A stretch of DNA of 43,446 bases from positions 1-43,446 of IMG/VR virus record IMGVR_UViG_3300022928_000052, one strand, 5' to 3'. Below the pieces are notes generated by a model. That model had not been told where the DNA came from, ran no database searches, and saw only the letters and a program-made list of their open reading frames with translations. This DNA is from a virus. Each line of letters opens with the position of its first letter. Position 1 is the first letter of the stretch. The position numbers and the translations under genes were made by a program. Shown here one piece after another: positions 24,230 to 32,021 of the stretch.

Positions 24230-25920
24230 ATCACGCACTAATTATCACTGGAGCTAATATAACGTATCCAGTCGGATACAGTGGTCGTGATATACCTGTT
24301 CGTGGAACAGGAGCACACAGGATTGCTTCACATTTAAGAGAAGCGAGGGGATGGGACGTTGAAGTTTTGGACTTTGTTGATGCGTGGTCAGACGAAGAAC
24401 TAAAAGATTTTGTTGATAGTCGGGTTACTCATGATACAAAATGGATAGGATTCAGTGTGTTCTTTACATACTCTATTTTTTCTGCACCACCGTTAGTAGT
24501 AAAACACAACAGGCTTATAAGATACATTAAAAAGAAATACCCTTGGATTAAAATTGTCGTGGGTGCAAATAAACTTGTAAATGTTATACGTCACGAGAAT
24601 GTAGATTACTTTTCCGTAGGTAATGGAGAACATGAAATCGTTGCTTTGTGTGATTACTTTGTTGGTAATGCATCTGAACCAAACGTCAAAGAGATGACCA
24701 ACCCATTTAATCTTATTGATATGACCAATAAGAAATTTAAAATCATTGATTGTTTCAAAGACTATCCCGCATTTCCACACAAGAACCCAAGAACATCATA
24801 CGAGGAAAGAGACTTCATACAAAAGAATGAAGTGTTAACTATAGAGTTATCACGAGGATGTATGTTCAAGTGTACATTCTGTGACTATGCACCACTGGGT
24901 GTCAAGGGAGACCATACCAGAGATGCAATAAACTTTGAAGAAGAGTTGCGAGAAAACTACGATAGATGGGGAGTGACTCGTTACGTGCTTGCGGATGAGA
25001 CTTGTAATGACCGTTCAGAGAAGATTGAGAAGTTTGCTAATGTTGTAAAGACATTACCCTTTCAACCTCAGTTTCATGGATTTGTTAGAGGAGACTTGTT
25101 TGTAAAACGAGCGAGAGAAGACTGGGATAATATGATTACTATGGGATTCACCAGTCACTCTATGGGACTTGAGTCGTTCAATCATGCGTCTGCAAAGTCA
25201 ATCAGAAAAGGAATGTCCCCTCTTATAATACAAGAAGGGCTGTTGGCAGGAGAAGAATACTTTAGAAAAAATGTATTATCGGGTAATCATTATAATGGAA
25301 CACTATCAATGATTGCGGGATTACCACACGAAACGTTTGAGACTCTTGACAATACTGCGGATTGGTTGAACAAGTATTGGAAGAACCAAGTAACAATGCA
25401 TGGACTATACATATCGCAACACGTGGGTCATGATGGTATTGATGCGGTATCTGAAATAGAAAAAGACCCGTCAAAGTACGGATACACATGGAGAAATAAG
25501 ACCCCTATTGATAGGATAGTTGAATCGTATTATTATACCAATTGGGAAGTAAAACGAATAATACCAGATAACGTTTCAATACATGATATGATAGAAAATA
25601 AAAATGTTGATTGGTTGAAACAAGAAGAACTAAAAGACCGAGCAAAAGAAACTATGCAACGTACATGGGTACATCCAAGTGGAGATTATGATTTTATTGA
25701 TATGGTAGAATGGAGTGCCAAGTTTCAATCTGATAGAATACAAAAACTAGGAAGACCAGAGAGTCTAAGTGGCTGGCACATGCACTGGTACAGTGTATTA
25801 GGATACGACTTAAATGATGTATATTCGGGCAACCCCCCAATTATAGGTCAGGATGATGTTGACCGATACTATGATTTTATTGAAAACTATAAAAAATCTA
25901 AGATAAATTGGTATAAATAA
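24226..25920 (+). CDS. Radical SAM enzyme with B12-binding-like N-terminal domain (564 aa)
   Basis: Residues 1-150 look like the Rossmann-type cobalamin-binding domain found before many radical SAM cores (ALIITGANITYP, WDVEVLDF, WIGFSVFFTYSIF, KIVVGANK, FSVGNGEHE), but the DxHxxG cobalt-ligand motif is not evident. The 4Fe-4S motif CMFKCTFC places Cys at about 212, 216 and 219, followed by a core with YVLADETCNDR, GFVRGDLF, MGLES and MIAGLPHET strands. The C-terminal 130 residues are not recognised. The substrate is unknown. It overlaps gp4 by 4 nt and is followed by virion genes, so it should be expressed late. Confidence 0.85.
   Translation: MNHALIITGANITYPVGYSGRDIPVRGTGAHRIASHLREARGWDVEVLDFVDAWSDEELKDFVDSRVTHDTKWIGFSVFFTYSIFSAPPLVVKHNRLIRYIKKKYPWIKIVVGANKLVNVIRHENVDYFSVGNGEHEIVALCDYFVGNASEPNVKEMTNPFNLIDMTNKKFKIIDCFKDYPAFPHKNPRTSYEERDFIQKNEVLTIELSRGCMFKCTFCDYAPLGVKGDHTRDAINFEEELRENYDRWGVTRYVLADETCNDRSEKIEKFANVVKTLPFQPQFHGFVRGDLFVKRAREDWDNMITMGFTSHSMGLESFNHASAKSIRKGMSPLIIQEGLLAGEEYFRKNVLSGNHYNGTLSMIAGLPHETFETLDNTADWLNKYWKNQVTMHGLYISQHVGHDGIDAVSEIEKDPSKYGYTWRNKTPIDRIVESYYYTNWEVKRIIPDNVSIHDMIENKNVDWLKQEELKDRAKETMQRTWVHPSGDYDFIDMVEWSAKFQSDRIQKLGRPESLSGWHMHWYSVLGYDLNDVYSGNPPIIGQDDVDRYYDFIENYKKSKINWYK
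25912..25919 (+). promoter_or_regulatory. Possible late promoter TATAAATA, 5 nt before an ATG
   Basis: The box overlaps the last codons and stop of the radical SAM gene (TGG TAT AAA TAA). It is exactly 5 nt from the ATG at 25925, which lacks a Shine-Dalgarno site. The same 5-nt spacing is seen at 15642 and 34130. Confidence 0.55.
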
Positions 25921-25924
25921 AGAC

Positions 25925-26518
25925 ATGAGTAATATATTCAACAGACTAGAACTACAGGCATTCCGTGCAGGAGTTACTCCCCGTACCAAGGAATCTCGTG
26001 AATGGTTCAGAAAGAAAGCATCTAACATGCGTTCTATCAACCGTGAAGCGTTGATGAAAGAAGAACAATTGCGACAGAAGGCAAAGAGTGGTGTGGTCGG
26101 AACAATGCAGATGTTCTTTTACGACCCCAAATATAAAGACACGCTTCCCTACTATGATGCGTTTCCACTAATCATCGTGGTTGGGCCAGCAGAAGGCGGG
26201 TTCTATGGAATCAATCTTCACTATCTACCACCCATCCTTCGTGCGAAGATGTTGGACGCATTGATGGAAGTTGCATCTAGTAAGAAGTCTGACGATGCAA
26301 AGTTTAATATTACGTACAAAAGATTACAGAGTATTGCAAAACTAAAATACTACAAACCATGTTTCAAACATTACTTGAACAAACACGTAAAGAGTAAGTT
26401 CGCAGAAGTCCCTACTCCAGAGTGGGAGATTGCAACATTCTTACCGACTGCTCAGTTCCGTAAAGCAAGTTCGCAGAAAGTGTTCTATGATTCAAGGCAG
26501 ATGATAGGTAAAGACTAA
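25925..26518 (+). CDS. Putative DNA end protector gp2-like head protein (197 aa)
   Basis: The core segment MFFYDPKYKDTLPYYDAFP followed by LIIVVGP and GFYGINLHYLPP-x-LRAKMLD is a pattern I associate with proteins labelled DNA end protector (gp2) in marine T4-like phages. In T4 the gene order 2-4-53-5 also places gp2 beside gp4. The N-terminus is basic (RKK, KEEQLRQKAKS), compatible with DNA binding. It overlaps the next gene by one base. The identification is from remembered pattern and context, and similarity to T4 gp2 itself is not evident. Confidence 0.5.
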   Translation: MSNIFNRLELQAFRAGVTPRTKESREWFRKKASNMRSINREALMKEEQLRQKAKSGVVGTMQMFFYDPKYKDTLPYYDAFPLIIVVGPAEGGFYGINLHYLPPILRAKMLDALMEVASSKKSDDAKFNITYKRLQSIAKLKYYKPCFKHYLNKHVKSKFAEVPTPEWEIATFLPTAQFRKASSQKVFYDSRQMIGKD

Positions 26519-27219
26519 TGGCAATTCGTATTGACGATTTCAAATCAGCGGTAGGTGCTGGTGGTGGTATAGCTCTGGGGAGTCTGTACAAGATTTTCCT
26601 ACCCCCGATTAGGGGTGATGCAAGAACACTAAACATGTTATGTAAAGCAACCTCTTTGCCTGGCAGACAAATCCTATCAACCGAAAAACAAATGGGTCTT
26701 GATACTACTAAGATTGCATATGGTTATGCTGTCGAGGATGTTCAGTTGACATTCCATTGTCTTAATGATATGAAAATAAGAGAATACTTTGAGACATGGC
26801 AGAACCTTGCGGTCAATCAAGAGACCAAGGAAGTCGGATACTTTAACGATTATACACACCCCGTGATTATTCAACACATTAAGAAAGGTGTATCGTTTCC
26901 GATTAAAAAGAAAAAGATTTTTGATTCTGGTAAATTACCTTCGTCTATTGCGGGTAGATTACCAAGACTAGGGCCACTCGACCTTGCACAAGGTGAGTTC
27001 GATTTGAACGCAGTATTTGGTGATGATATCACTTATACTTTAGTCCTAGATAAGGCATACCCAACAACATTGAATTCAATTGAGTTGAGTGATGACGGAC
27101 AGTTACTTGAAGTGTCGGTACAATTATCGTACAAGAACTGGAAGTCTAAAAAAGGTGACAGCGTAGAAAATGATTTCATTGAAGGTCTTGCTGGTGAACT
27201 GATTAGGAAATTTTTATAA
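26518..27219 (+). CDS. 54: Tail-tube initiator or cap protein, gp54/gp19-like (233 aa)
   Basis: The tail-tube fold pattern is visible: SLYKIFLPPI, LNMLCKATSLPGRQILSTEK, YGYAVEDVQLTFHCLNDMK and REYFETWQNLAVN, ending with a beta strand LLEVSVQLSYKNW. T4 gp19 and gp54 share the C-K-A-T-x-L-P and E-x-x-x-x-W-Q elements. A separate tail-tube gene would be expected with the sheath outside this window, and gp48 is present, so gp54 (which binds gp48 and starts the tube) is the better guess. It is shorter than T4 gp54 (320 aa). Confidence 0.65.
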   Translation: MAIRIDDFKSAVGAGGGIALGSLYKIFLPPIRGDARTLNMLCKATSLPGRQILSTEKQMGLDTTKIAYGYAVEDVQLTFHCLNDMKIREYFETWQNLAVNQETKEVGYFNDYTHPVIIQHIKKGVSFPIKKKKIFDSGKLPSSIAGRLPRLGPLDLAQGEFDLNAVFGDDITYTLVLDKAYPTTLNSIELSDDGQLLEVSVQLSYKNWKSKKGDSVENDFIEGLAGELIRKFL

Positions 27220-27234
27220 CATTTGGAGAATATA

Positions 27235-27936
27235 ATGGCATTACCTAAGTTAAATAGTAACCCAAAGTATGAGATGGTAATTCCATCGAAACAACAGACG
27301 GTAAGATTCCGTCCATACTTGGTAAAAGAAGAGAAGGTTCTTCTTATGGCGTTTGAGAGTCAAGATACTGTTCAAGCGATGAAGGCAATCATTGATACAA
27401 TTGAAGTGTGTGTTGACGATAAAATTAATAAACAAGAACTCACTACATTTGATGTTGAGTATATGTTTACCAAACTTCGTAGTAAGTCAGTCGGAGAACG
27501 TAGTAATCTAAACGTTTCTTGTTCTGAGTGTAAGACTGCAAACGAAGTATCAATTAATATTGATGACATTGAAATTGAGATGGATAATCCAGTACAGACC
27601 ATCGAACTTCAAGAAGACATTAGTATTGAGATGGGATACCCGTCAGCTTCTGTTCTTATGAACATGAAAGAAGGTATGTCTCAGACCGAACAATTGATTG
27701 AATTAATTGTCTATAGTATTAAAAGTATTATGACTGAAGAAGAACAGATGAATGCAAGTGATGTGTCGAAAAAGGAATTATATGAATTTGTTGACTCTAT
27801 GACTGGTGACCAGTTCAAAAAAGTTAGCGAGTTTGTTTCGACTATTCCAACATTAACCAAAGAAATTGAGTTTGATTGTAACGAATGTGGCACAGAAAAT
27901 AAACATACGTTATCAGGCTTTACTGATTTTTTTTAG
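27235..27936 (+). CDS. 26: gp26-like baseplate hub/tail chaperone, zero-frame product (233 aa)
   Basis: It resembles the T4 gp26 family: LPKLNSNPKYEMVIPS, RFRPYLVKEEKVLLMA and an acidic middle. Two CxxC pairs (about 96/99 in SCSECK and about 215/218 in DCNECG) look like a zinc ribbon. The ATG at 27235 is chosen over the TTG at 27223 because GGAGA lies 5 nt upstream of it. It ends in GFTDFF then TAG, where the codons TTT TTT TAG carry a slippery run. It lies directly before the tape measure gene, the place of lambda G/GT-type tail assembly chaperones. Confidence 0.85.
   Translation: MALPKLNSNPKYEMVIPSKQQTVRFRPYLVKEEKVLLMAFESQDTVQAMKAIIDTIEVCVDDKINKQELTTFDVEYMFTKLRSKSVGERSNLNVSCSECKTANEVSINIDDIEIEMDNPVQTIELQEDISIEMGYPSASVLMNMKEGMSQTEQLIELIVYSIKSIMTEEEQMNASDVSKKELYEFVDSMTGDQFKKVSEFVSTIPTLTKEIEFDCNECGTENKHTLSGFTDFF
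27927..27936 (+). other. Probable programmed -1 ribosomal frameshift site (T TTT TTT)
   Basis: The zero frame reads GAT TTT TTT TAG. The heptamer at 27927-27933 is a canonical X XXY YYZ slippery sequence, with TAG as the next codon. The -1 frame has a TGA at 27924-27926, immediately upstream, and is then open for 63 codons to 28121. The two frames can therefore be joined only within this run of eight T. Confidence 0.75.
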
Positions 27937-28121
27937 TAAACCTTTCCCATGATAGTTTGATTAATTATTATCAAACTAATTTTTCGTTAATGCAACATCA
28001 TCACTATGGTTTAGGTGAACTAGAAATGATGATACCGTGGGAAAGGGAAGTTTATGTTTCTCTTCTTACTGATTATATTAAAGAAGAGAACGAAAAAATG
28101 AAACAACAACAGGGTAGATAG
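27933..28121 (+). CDS. gp51-like frameshift extension of the tail chaperone (62 codons, -1 frame)
   Basis: After the slip the frame reads LVNLSHDSLINYY, then QHHHYGLGELEMMIPWERE, VYVSLLTDYIK and a charged tail, ending at TAG 28119-28121, one base before the tape measure ATG. The first in-frame ATG (27990) has no Shine-Dalgarno site, so an independent start is less likely. The predicted fusion has 233 plus 62 residues. In lambda and many phages the tape measure is bound by just such a G-T fusion. In T4 the gene after 26 is 51, also needed for hub assembly. Confidence 0.7.
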   Translation, partial: LVNLSHDSLINYYQTNFSLMQHHHYGLGELEMMIPWEREVYVSLLTDYIKEENEKMKQQQGR

Positions 28122-30032
28122 ATGGCCGAGGAAATGCATCCCGCAAAAGGGGCAGGTAGAGACAGCGATTCTCAGAAGAACCTTCTGAGGAAAGTAATCA
28201 ACACGCTCAAAGAAAACCATACTCAAGATACAAACTATAATGTAGAAAAGGTGAGTATTGCCAAGGAAACCAATACACTATTAGATAGTTTGGTTGGTAT
28301 GGGTACGGATGCAGAAAAAAGAGACCAGAGTGAAAGGGGTGATAAGAAAGAAGAAGAGATAGAAAGAAAAAGTCTCTTTAAGAAACTTGCAAATCTACCA
28401 TCATCATTAAAGGCAGGACTACAGACAGCAAAAGACGCTCCTAGTAACCTCATGAGTTCTCTTGGCAAGAAGGTCAAGGGATTCGGTGGTATGCTTGGCA
28501 GTCTAGCAAAAGGTGCTGGTATCGGCATCCTTGCGATTGTTGCTGTTGCTGGTCTTATGTCGTCTGGTCTGATTGATGGTGAGAAGGTCAAAAAGAATGT
28601 TCTGAGTCTACTCAGTATCGGTGATGAGATGAACTTGGCCAAGTTGGCCACTCTTATTGCATTTCCTACTGCAATGAAACAAATTGCAACTGGTTTAGTA
28701 TACTTCTCTGCTGGTGGTGGTATCGCTGGTATGACTCAAGGGATATTAGATAAGTTTGACCAAGGTAACTGGGCAGAGACCACAAAGAAAAATGTTCTAA
28801 CCTTATTGAGTATCGGTGAATCACTAGACGCTCCTAAACTTGTAACACTTGCGTTATTCAAACCCGCAATGATGGCATTGGGTCTTGGTCTTGCGGCATT
28901 CGGTATTGGTGCTGGGATTACTGGTGTCTCACAATTAATAGATTTTGATGCACATAAAGTAAAAGACCAAGTTGGCACATTACTATCCATCGGCGAACAC
29001 GTAGGTAGTATTGGTGATGCCGCATGGTTAACTGCATTTGCTCCTGTTATGACTGGACTAGGTCTCGGTCTGGCCGCTTTTGGTATTGGTACTGGTGTTG
29101 GTGGTATCACACAATTAATAGATTTTGATGCACAATTAGTAAAAGACCAAGTACTCACACTGTTAAGTATTCCCGAAGGTCTCGATAAGAGCGCTCTAGG
29201 AATGTTGGCAGAGGGAGGCGCTGTTGCTCTCGCATTAGGTGGTCTTGGTGTTGGTCTTGCTGTGTTTGGTGGCGGTCAAGTAGTTAAAGCACTTGGCGAC
29301 TTCTTCTCAAAGGATGACTTTGCAGAAAAAACTAAAAACCAAGTAAACACACTTTTGTCTATTGGTGGAGAAGACTCCTCTAATATGTTGACAAGGGCGA
29401 ATAATGTAAGAGACGCTATGGTATCATTAGGTGCTGGTCTCGGTGTATTTGGCGCAGGTAACTTTGTATCCTCTCTTGCAAATGCAGCTTCTGGTATTCT
29501 GAACTTCATGACTGGTGGTCAATCACCTATAGAACAAATGTTGTCAATTGCTGACAGAGAGACTGAAATCAATAAGGCATCTCGTGGTCTCACTCGAATG
29601 GCAGATGCACTGCAAAAGATGTCTGGTATCAACATCGGGTCTGGTTCAATAGACATCGAAGGTATGTTAGATAGTTTTGGTCATCTTCCTGCTCTATTGG
29701 GTGGACTGGCAAATGGTGGTCAAGTCGAATTTGAAACAGCAGGTTTTAACAAAAAAATTGACTTTAAGAAAGGTATTCTTGACCCATCACTTAAAGTTCC
29801 AGAGATTACCGCAACGATGAATCAGGTTAACTCTGCGTTGGGTCTTGGCCCTGTAAGAAATGCAGAAGTTAATAATCAGTCTAGCCAGAACGCAGAACTG
29901 AAACAACAGTCTAGTGCCTCATCTACTGCTGTTGTTGATGCCTCAAGTAGGTCAACAACCTCTAATACAACAAACAACTCCTTAGTGTCTGACCCGACTC
30001 CAGCGGTAGACCAACTAGACCGAGTAGCATAA
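28122..30032 (+). CDS. 29: Tape measure protein, gp29-like (636 aa)
   Basis: The N-terminal 100 residues are charged and helical. A hydrophobic Gly/Ala-rich stretch (about 118-150) follows. Then come six units of about 59-65 residues, each starting near LLSIG (about residues 163, 228, 287, 347, 411, and a weaker MLSIAD at 473) and containing LGLGLAAFGIG-type glycine-rich helices with QLIDFDA. The C-terminus (540-636) is Ser/Asn/Gln-rich. Length is close to T4 gp29 (590 aa), which sets tail length. The position directly after the tail chaperone frameshift supports the call. It could be mistaken for a membrane protein, but the context argues against that. Confidence 0.8.
   Translation: MAEEMHPAKGAGRDSDSQKNLLRKVINTLKENHTQDTNYNVEKVSIAKETNTLLDSLVGMGTDAEKRDQSERGDKKEEEIERKSLFKKLANLPSSLKAGLQTAKDAPSNLMSSLGKKVKGFGGMLGSLAKGAGIGILAIVAVAGLMSSGLIDGEKVKKNVLSLLSIGDEMNLAKLATLIAFPTAMKQIATGLVYFSAGGGIAGMTQGILDKFDQGNWAETTKKNVLTLLSIGESLDAPKLVTLALFKPAMMALGLGLAAFGIGAGITGVSQLIDFDAHKVKDQVGTLLSIGEHVGSIGDAAWLTAFAPVMTGLGLGLAAFGIGTGVGGITQLIDFDAQLVKDQVLTLLSIPEGLDKSALGMLAEGGAVALALGGLGVGLAVFGGGQVVKALGDFFSKDDFAEKTKNQVNTLLSIGGEDSSNMLTRANNVRDAMVSLGAGLGVFGAGNFVSSLANAASGILNFMTGGQSPIEQMLSIADRETEINKASRGLTRMADALQKMSGINIGSGSIDIEGMLDSFGHLPALLGGLANGGQVEFETAGFNKKIDFKKGILDPSLKVPEITATMNQVNSALGLGPVRNAEVNNQSSQNAELKQQSSASSTAVVDASSRSTTSNTTNNSLVSDPTPAVDQLDRVA
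28590..29560 (+). repeat. Tape measure repeats (six units of about 180-195 bp)
   Basis: The units are in frame and diverged. Each encodes KDQVxTLLSIGE followed by a Gly-rich helical segment. Units 3 and 4 are the most alike, with an identical stretch encoding ITQLIDFDA or VSQLIDFDA followed by VKDQV. Confidence 0.75.
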
Positions 30033-30056
30033 AAAAAGGGTCTCCGAAGAGACCCT
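30030..30056 (-). terminator. Rho-independent terminator with C(UUCG)G loop
   Basis: On the minus strand an 8-bp perfect stem AGGGTCTC/GAGACCCT closes a TTCG loop and is followed by seven T. The extra-stable cUUCGg loop is common in T4 terminators. It lies 37 nt after the gp32 stop and would end the gp32 transcript. On the plus strand the hairpin begins 4 nt after the tape measure stop and may block readthrough, but it lacks a T run there. Confidence 0.85.
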
Positions 30057-30092
30057 ATAACCATAACGGTTTATCCTAAGGCAAGGATTCTT

Positions 30093-31013
30093 TTAGTCCT
30101 CAGCAGCCAACTTAGCAAAGTATGACAACGTATCATCCTCATCCGTAGATGCGGTGATTCTTGGTTCAGGTGCAGACGCAATAACTTGCGGTTCTTGTTC
30201 CTTTGAACTAACCACTTCCGCAGTTTGTGTCAAAGAATCATTCTTCACCGTAGAACCTTGACCAGTCGATTGACCAAGAACAACTTCAAGACGTTGCTTG
30301 AGTTCATCATAAGACTTGTATGAAGACTGTGCAACAAACTCAGACACATCATGTAACTGATTATAAGTTGCTTCTAGTTTAGTCTCATCCGCTTCCAATA
30401 GTGGAGCAGCTGATTTAAACTCAGACTTATCATAGTTTCTGTAACCAGCAACGTTACGAATCTTCAACTGAAAGTCAGCACCAGACCAGAAATCAAACGG
30501 GTTGATTGGTTCTTCGCCTGGGAACTCAGGTTGCATCTTATCCATAACCTTATCAAAGATTTTCTTACCGAAGTCGTAAAGGAATACTTTACCTTCGTTT
30601 GCAGGATTAGATGGGTCACTCAAGACCATGATGTTTGCAACATAGTGAAGTCTACGCTTCTGTTTACGTGCAGTCTCTTTGTCTTCCTCAATGCCAGAAT
30701 TCCAGAGACGTGAGTTATATTCACTCACTGGGTCATTGTTACCTAGAGTAGTCAGAGACTTCTCAACATACCATTGACCAGTAGGGCCTTTAAAGAAATG
30801 GTCAAAGTAACGTACCCAAGGTAGTTCTTGACCTTCTGCGGCAGGAAGGAAACGAACAACTGCGTAACCGTTACCACTGTCATCTACAGTAGGTTTCCAG
30901 AAACGAGTATCTTCGTATTTGTTATTGGTTTGCTTACCACCAGACATTTCTGAGGCGGCATTAGCGAGTTTGGACACATCAGTCCGATTATTTTTTAGAT
31001 TTGCAAAAGACAT
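30093..31013 (-). CDS. 32: Single-stranded DNA-binding protein gp32-like (306 aa)
   Basis: The core (about 30-220) has the gp32 pattern: YEDTRFWKPTVDDSGNGYAV, VRFLPAAEG, WVRYFDHFF-x-GPTGQWYVE, SLTTLGNNDPVSEYNSRLWN, KRRLHYVANIMVLSD, VFLYDFGKKIFDK and NPFDFWSGADF. The N-terminus is the basic cooperativity segment and the C-terminus (about 250-306) is acidic and Ser/Thr-rich, ending in LAAED, as in proteins that recruit partners by their tail. It contains no cysteine, so the zinc site of T4 gp32 (His plus three Cys) is absent. It has its own sigma70-type promoter (31058-31086), a GGAGA site and a terminator. Confidence 0.95.
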   Translation of the reverse strand: MSFANLKNNRTDVSKLANAASEMSGGKQTNNKYEDTRFWKPTVDDSGNGYAVVRFLPAAEGQELPWVRYFDHFFKGPTGQWYVEKSLTTLGNNDPVSEYNSRLWNSGIEEDKETARKQKRRLHYVANIMVLSDPSNPANEGKVFLYDFGKKIFDKVMDKMQPEFPGEEPINPFDFWSGADFQLKIRNVAGYRNYDKSEFKSAAPLLEADETKLEATYNQLHDVSEFVAQSSYKSYDELKQRLEVVLGQSTGQGSTVKNDSLTQTAEVVSSKEQEPQVIASAPEPRITASTDEDDTLSYFAKLAAED

Positions 31014-31057
31014 TGTATTCTCCGTATATTTGCGTATTAGTAGTATTTTGAGTATTC

Positions 31058-31086
31058 ATTGTATCATAATCAAAAGGTTTTGTCAA
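31058..31086 (-). promoter_or_regulatory. Sigma70-type promoter for gp32
   Basis: On the minus strand TTGACA (31081-31086), a 17-bp spacer and TACAAT (31058-31063). The predicted start is near 31051, giving a leader of about 38 nt with GGAGA before the ATG at 31013. The stretch 31014-31091 holds nothing else that I can see. Confidence 0.8.
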
Positions 31087-31091
31087 CTCTT

Positions 31092-31367
31092 TTATTTATC
31101 AATAGGGAGAGCTTCACCCTTGGTGAGAAAGTTAAGTTTCATTGCTTCCAACTCAATTTTCTCTTTTATCGAGACTGTGATATATTTCTTCACATCCTCA
31201 ATTTCTAGATTGTTTTCATCACAGAGATAAACAACCGTATCCATGTAAGACATAGATTTTGTTCTAACCGTATCTTCAACCATACGGGTAAATTTCTTTT
31301 TGTTCATGAAGTTGGACTCTTCTTCCGAAGAATCTACCCCACCCATAATCATATCAACTTTCGCCAT
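31092..31367 (-). CDS. 33: Late transcription co-activator gp33-like (91 aa)
   Basis: The pattern KKKFTRMVEDTV, SMSYMDTVVYLCDENNLEIE, then KEKIELEAMKLNFL resembles gp33 of T4-like phages, where the middle segment corresponds to MSYLEATTAFLEENSI in T4. gp33 binds the RNA polymerase beta flap and, with gp55 and the sliding clamp, activates TATAAATA promoters. Several such promoters are present in this window. The ATG at 31367 is preferred over 31370 because GAGG then lies 6 nt upstream. The start overlaps the end of the 209-aa gene, so the two are co-transcribed. Confidence 0.78.
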   Translation of the reverse strand: MAKVDMIMGGVDSSEEESNFMNKKKFTRMVEDTVRTKSMSYMDTVVYLCDENNLEIEDVKKYITVSIKEKIELEAMKLNFLTKGEALPIDK

Positions 31368-31983
31368 CATCGACCTCTTCGTTTGTACGAATATTTACCT
31401 TGAAGGAACTTACATATTCTTCATCTTTTGCAAACTCTTCTTCAAGTTCAGGAGTCCAGACTTGTGCGATATCAGGATACCATGTATTGTATTGACGTTT
31501 TGGTGTTCCGTCATCATGGTATGCCATTGCAACACACACTTTTTGAATTCTAGATTCCCTTTTCTCACCATAGCGAAAGTCCATCCATATACCATTAGCC
31601 AAATACTTTTTCATATTTGAGACATATGTTTCTAGGTCTTGGTATTCTGCTCGCTCCTTAGAAACCTTAGAGGTCTTGTACGACCTCATTGCTTTCAGTT
31701 CATCTTGGTTGGATTTCAACCATTGTTTAACTTTCTTCCAATGCAGGAAATGGTCTTCGGGTAAATCTCTAATGTCCTTGTGGACAGACTTACTACCGTC
31801 TGCACCCCTAGCTTCACGTGCTTTAGCAAGACGTTCGACTGCCGCTGCCTTCTGTTCAGGAGACATAGGTTTACGTGTACGTTTCACTTTCTTACGTTCG
31901 AAACCAAGAGCATCTAGACTCGCCTGTTTCTTGGCTTCTCTAGTTGCTTTTGCTTTCTCTTGTGGTGTTAGTTTCTTGACCAT
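31354..31983 (-). CDS. Lys/Arg-rich conserved phage protein (209 aa), unknown
   Basis: The first 60 residues are a basic helix rich in Lys, Ala and Arg (KLTPQEKAKATREAKKQ, KRTRKPMSPEQKAA), likely nucleic-acid-binding or partner-binding. The middle contains HFLHWKKVKQWLKSNQDEL, ETYVSNMKKYLANGIWMDFR and YGEKRES. The end is acidic. It sits before gp33, an arrangement I associate with marine T4-like phages. The ATG falls only about 3 nt after the predicted transcription start of its sigma70-type promoter and has no Shine-Dalgarno site. The function is unknown. Confidence 0.7.
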   Translation of the reverse strand: MVKKLTPQEKAKATREAKKQASLDALGFERKKVKRTRKPMSPEQKAAAVERLAKAREARGADGSKSVHKDIRDLPEDHFLHWKKVKQWLKSNQDELKAMRSYKTSKVSKERAEYQDLETYVSNMKKYLANGIWMDFRYGEKRESRIQKVCVAMAYHDDGTPKRQYNTWYPDIAQVWTPELEEEFAKDEEYVSSFKVNIRTNEEVDDGES

Positions 31984-31992
31984 ATATTATAT

Positions 31993-32021
31993 AGTATAAC
32001 TTATACTGCACTAAAAGTCAA
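31993..32021 (-). promoter_or_regulatory. Sigma70-type promoter for the 209-aa gene and gp33
   Basis: TTGACT (32016-32021), a 17-bp spacer and TATACT (31993-31998). The -35 box lies inside the last codons of the upstream gene. The start is expected near 31986, almost on the ATG at 31983. Confidence 0.65.

Noticed and set aside
27990-28121. Independent 43-codon gene starting at ATG 27990
   Set aside because: No Shine-Dalgarno site before it, and the frame is open exactly back to the slippery run, so a frameshift extension explains it better.
28122-30032. Tape measure gene read as a multi-pass membrane protein because of its Gly/Ala-rich hydrophobic helices
   Set aside because: It has six diverged repeats of about 60 residues, the right length, and lies directly after the tail chaperone, so tape measure is the better fit.
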